Assembly (NCBI GenBank): GCA_002380675.1
Contig: DFWB01000066.1
Coordinates: 648 to 6,720, forward strand
DNA length: 6,073 bases
Reading direction: 5' to 3'
Origin: Akkermansiaceae bacterium UBA4145
Lineage (GTDB): Bacteria > Verrucomicrobiota > Verrucomicrobiia > Verrucomicrobiales > Akkermansiaceae
Below, piece after piece: positions 5,838 to 6,073 of this stretch (positions are counted from its first letter, which is position 1; every line of letters begins with the position of its first letter). A program made the translations under genes and the position numbers. Below the pieces are notes generated by a model. The model saw nothing but the letters and a program-made list of their open reading frames with translations. It did no database searches and was not told where the DNA came from.

Positions 5838-6073
5838 CTAAAAAGAAGGCAACTTAAGAAACCCGAACTGTGAGCTATCTACCGCGATAATCACCCCTCC
5901 GTCTCGAGTCAGGGCCACGTCCTTCCCCGCCCAGTCTCCTTCCTCGGCTTCGTAGGCGGCCTCCCATTCAAGGCCCCCTCCGGGCCATGTTTGATCACAT
6001 ACACCTCCCGCTGTCATTTTCCTTCGGGACGCGGAACCTTCAAGCTAGGGTGCCTCTATCTCATGCTCTGGCC
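5838..6073 (-). pseudogene. Decayed 3' end of a beta-propeller-like gene (frameshift plus stops)
   Basis: The last intact stretch runs 6017-5838 and ends in EGDWAGKDVALTRDGG, VIIAVDSS, FGFLKLPSF and TAG. This is the blade pattern (D...DV..T.DGG.I......LK) of secreted propeller or delta-60-type repeat proteins. Upstream protein-like sequence continues in another frame: QREVYVIKHGPEG (6013 to about 5975), preceded by HPSLKVPRPEGK. Adding one G to the G5 run (C5 at 5974-5978) would join VIKHGPEG to GLEWEAAYEAEE. The upstream frame also carries TGA (6014-6016) and TAG (6056-6058), so a single read error would not restore it. The 3' end lies 47 bases before the beta-barrel gene, same strand. The gene continues beyond the window, so its full size is unknown. 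Confidence 0.6.

Overview
The window most likely comes from a Verrucomicrobiota-type bacterium with moderately high GC. Three observations suggest this: an extracellular protein combining an InlB-like divergent repeat, BspA-type leucine-rich repeats and a C-terminal beta-sandwich ending in an FYRV-like motif; a secreted S41 peptidase with an N-terminal jelly-roll domain of a type common in that phylum and in Planctomycetes; and weak or missing Shine-Dalgarno sites at some starts. This placement rests on domain style only, since no rRNA or housekeeping marker is present.

Layout, left to right. Positions 3-1694 (+) hold the 3' part of a large surface or secreted BspA-like protein whose true start lies outside the window. 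Positions 1793-2474 (-) hold a probable two-gene unit. Its first gene is a 35-codon peptide resembling a lipoprotein but with Arg at the lipobox Cys position, and its second is a four-helix membrane protein with an N-terminal zinc ribbon. Positions 2475-2761 form a divergent intergenic region with an inverted pair of near-identical 16-mers, a pair of mutually exclusive hairpins and a 14-bp palindrome touching the next start. Positions 2762-5062 (+) encode the 766-residue secreted S41-family protein. Positions 5092-5790 (-) encode a small outer-membrane beta-barrel protein with a signal peptide. Positions 5838-6073 (-) hold the decayed 3' end of a beta-propeller-like gene, broken by a frameshift and two in-frame stops.

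Most products are envelope or secreted proteins (cell-surface LRR protein, inner-membrane protein, exported peptidase, outer-membrane barrel). Gene orientation alternates (convergent, divergent, convergent), so apart from the small-peptide/zinc-ribbon pair nothing points to a shared operon or pathway. I see no tRNA, rRNA, CRISPR array, insertion sequence, attachment site or replication origin. I find no convincing new multi-gene system. The items most worth a second look are the lipobox Cys-to-Arg peptide, the propeller pseudogene, the S41 active site lacking the CtpA/Tsp lysine, and the structured leader of the peptidase gene.
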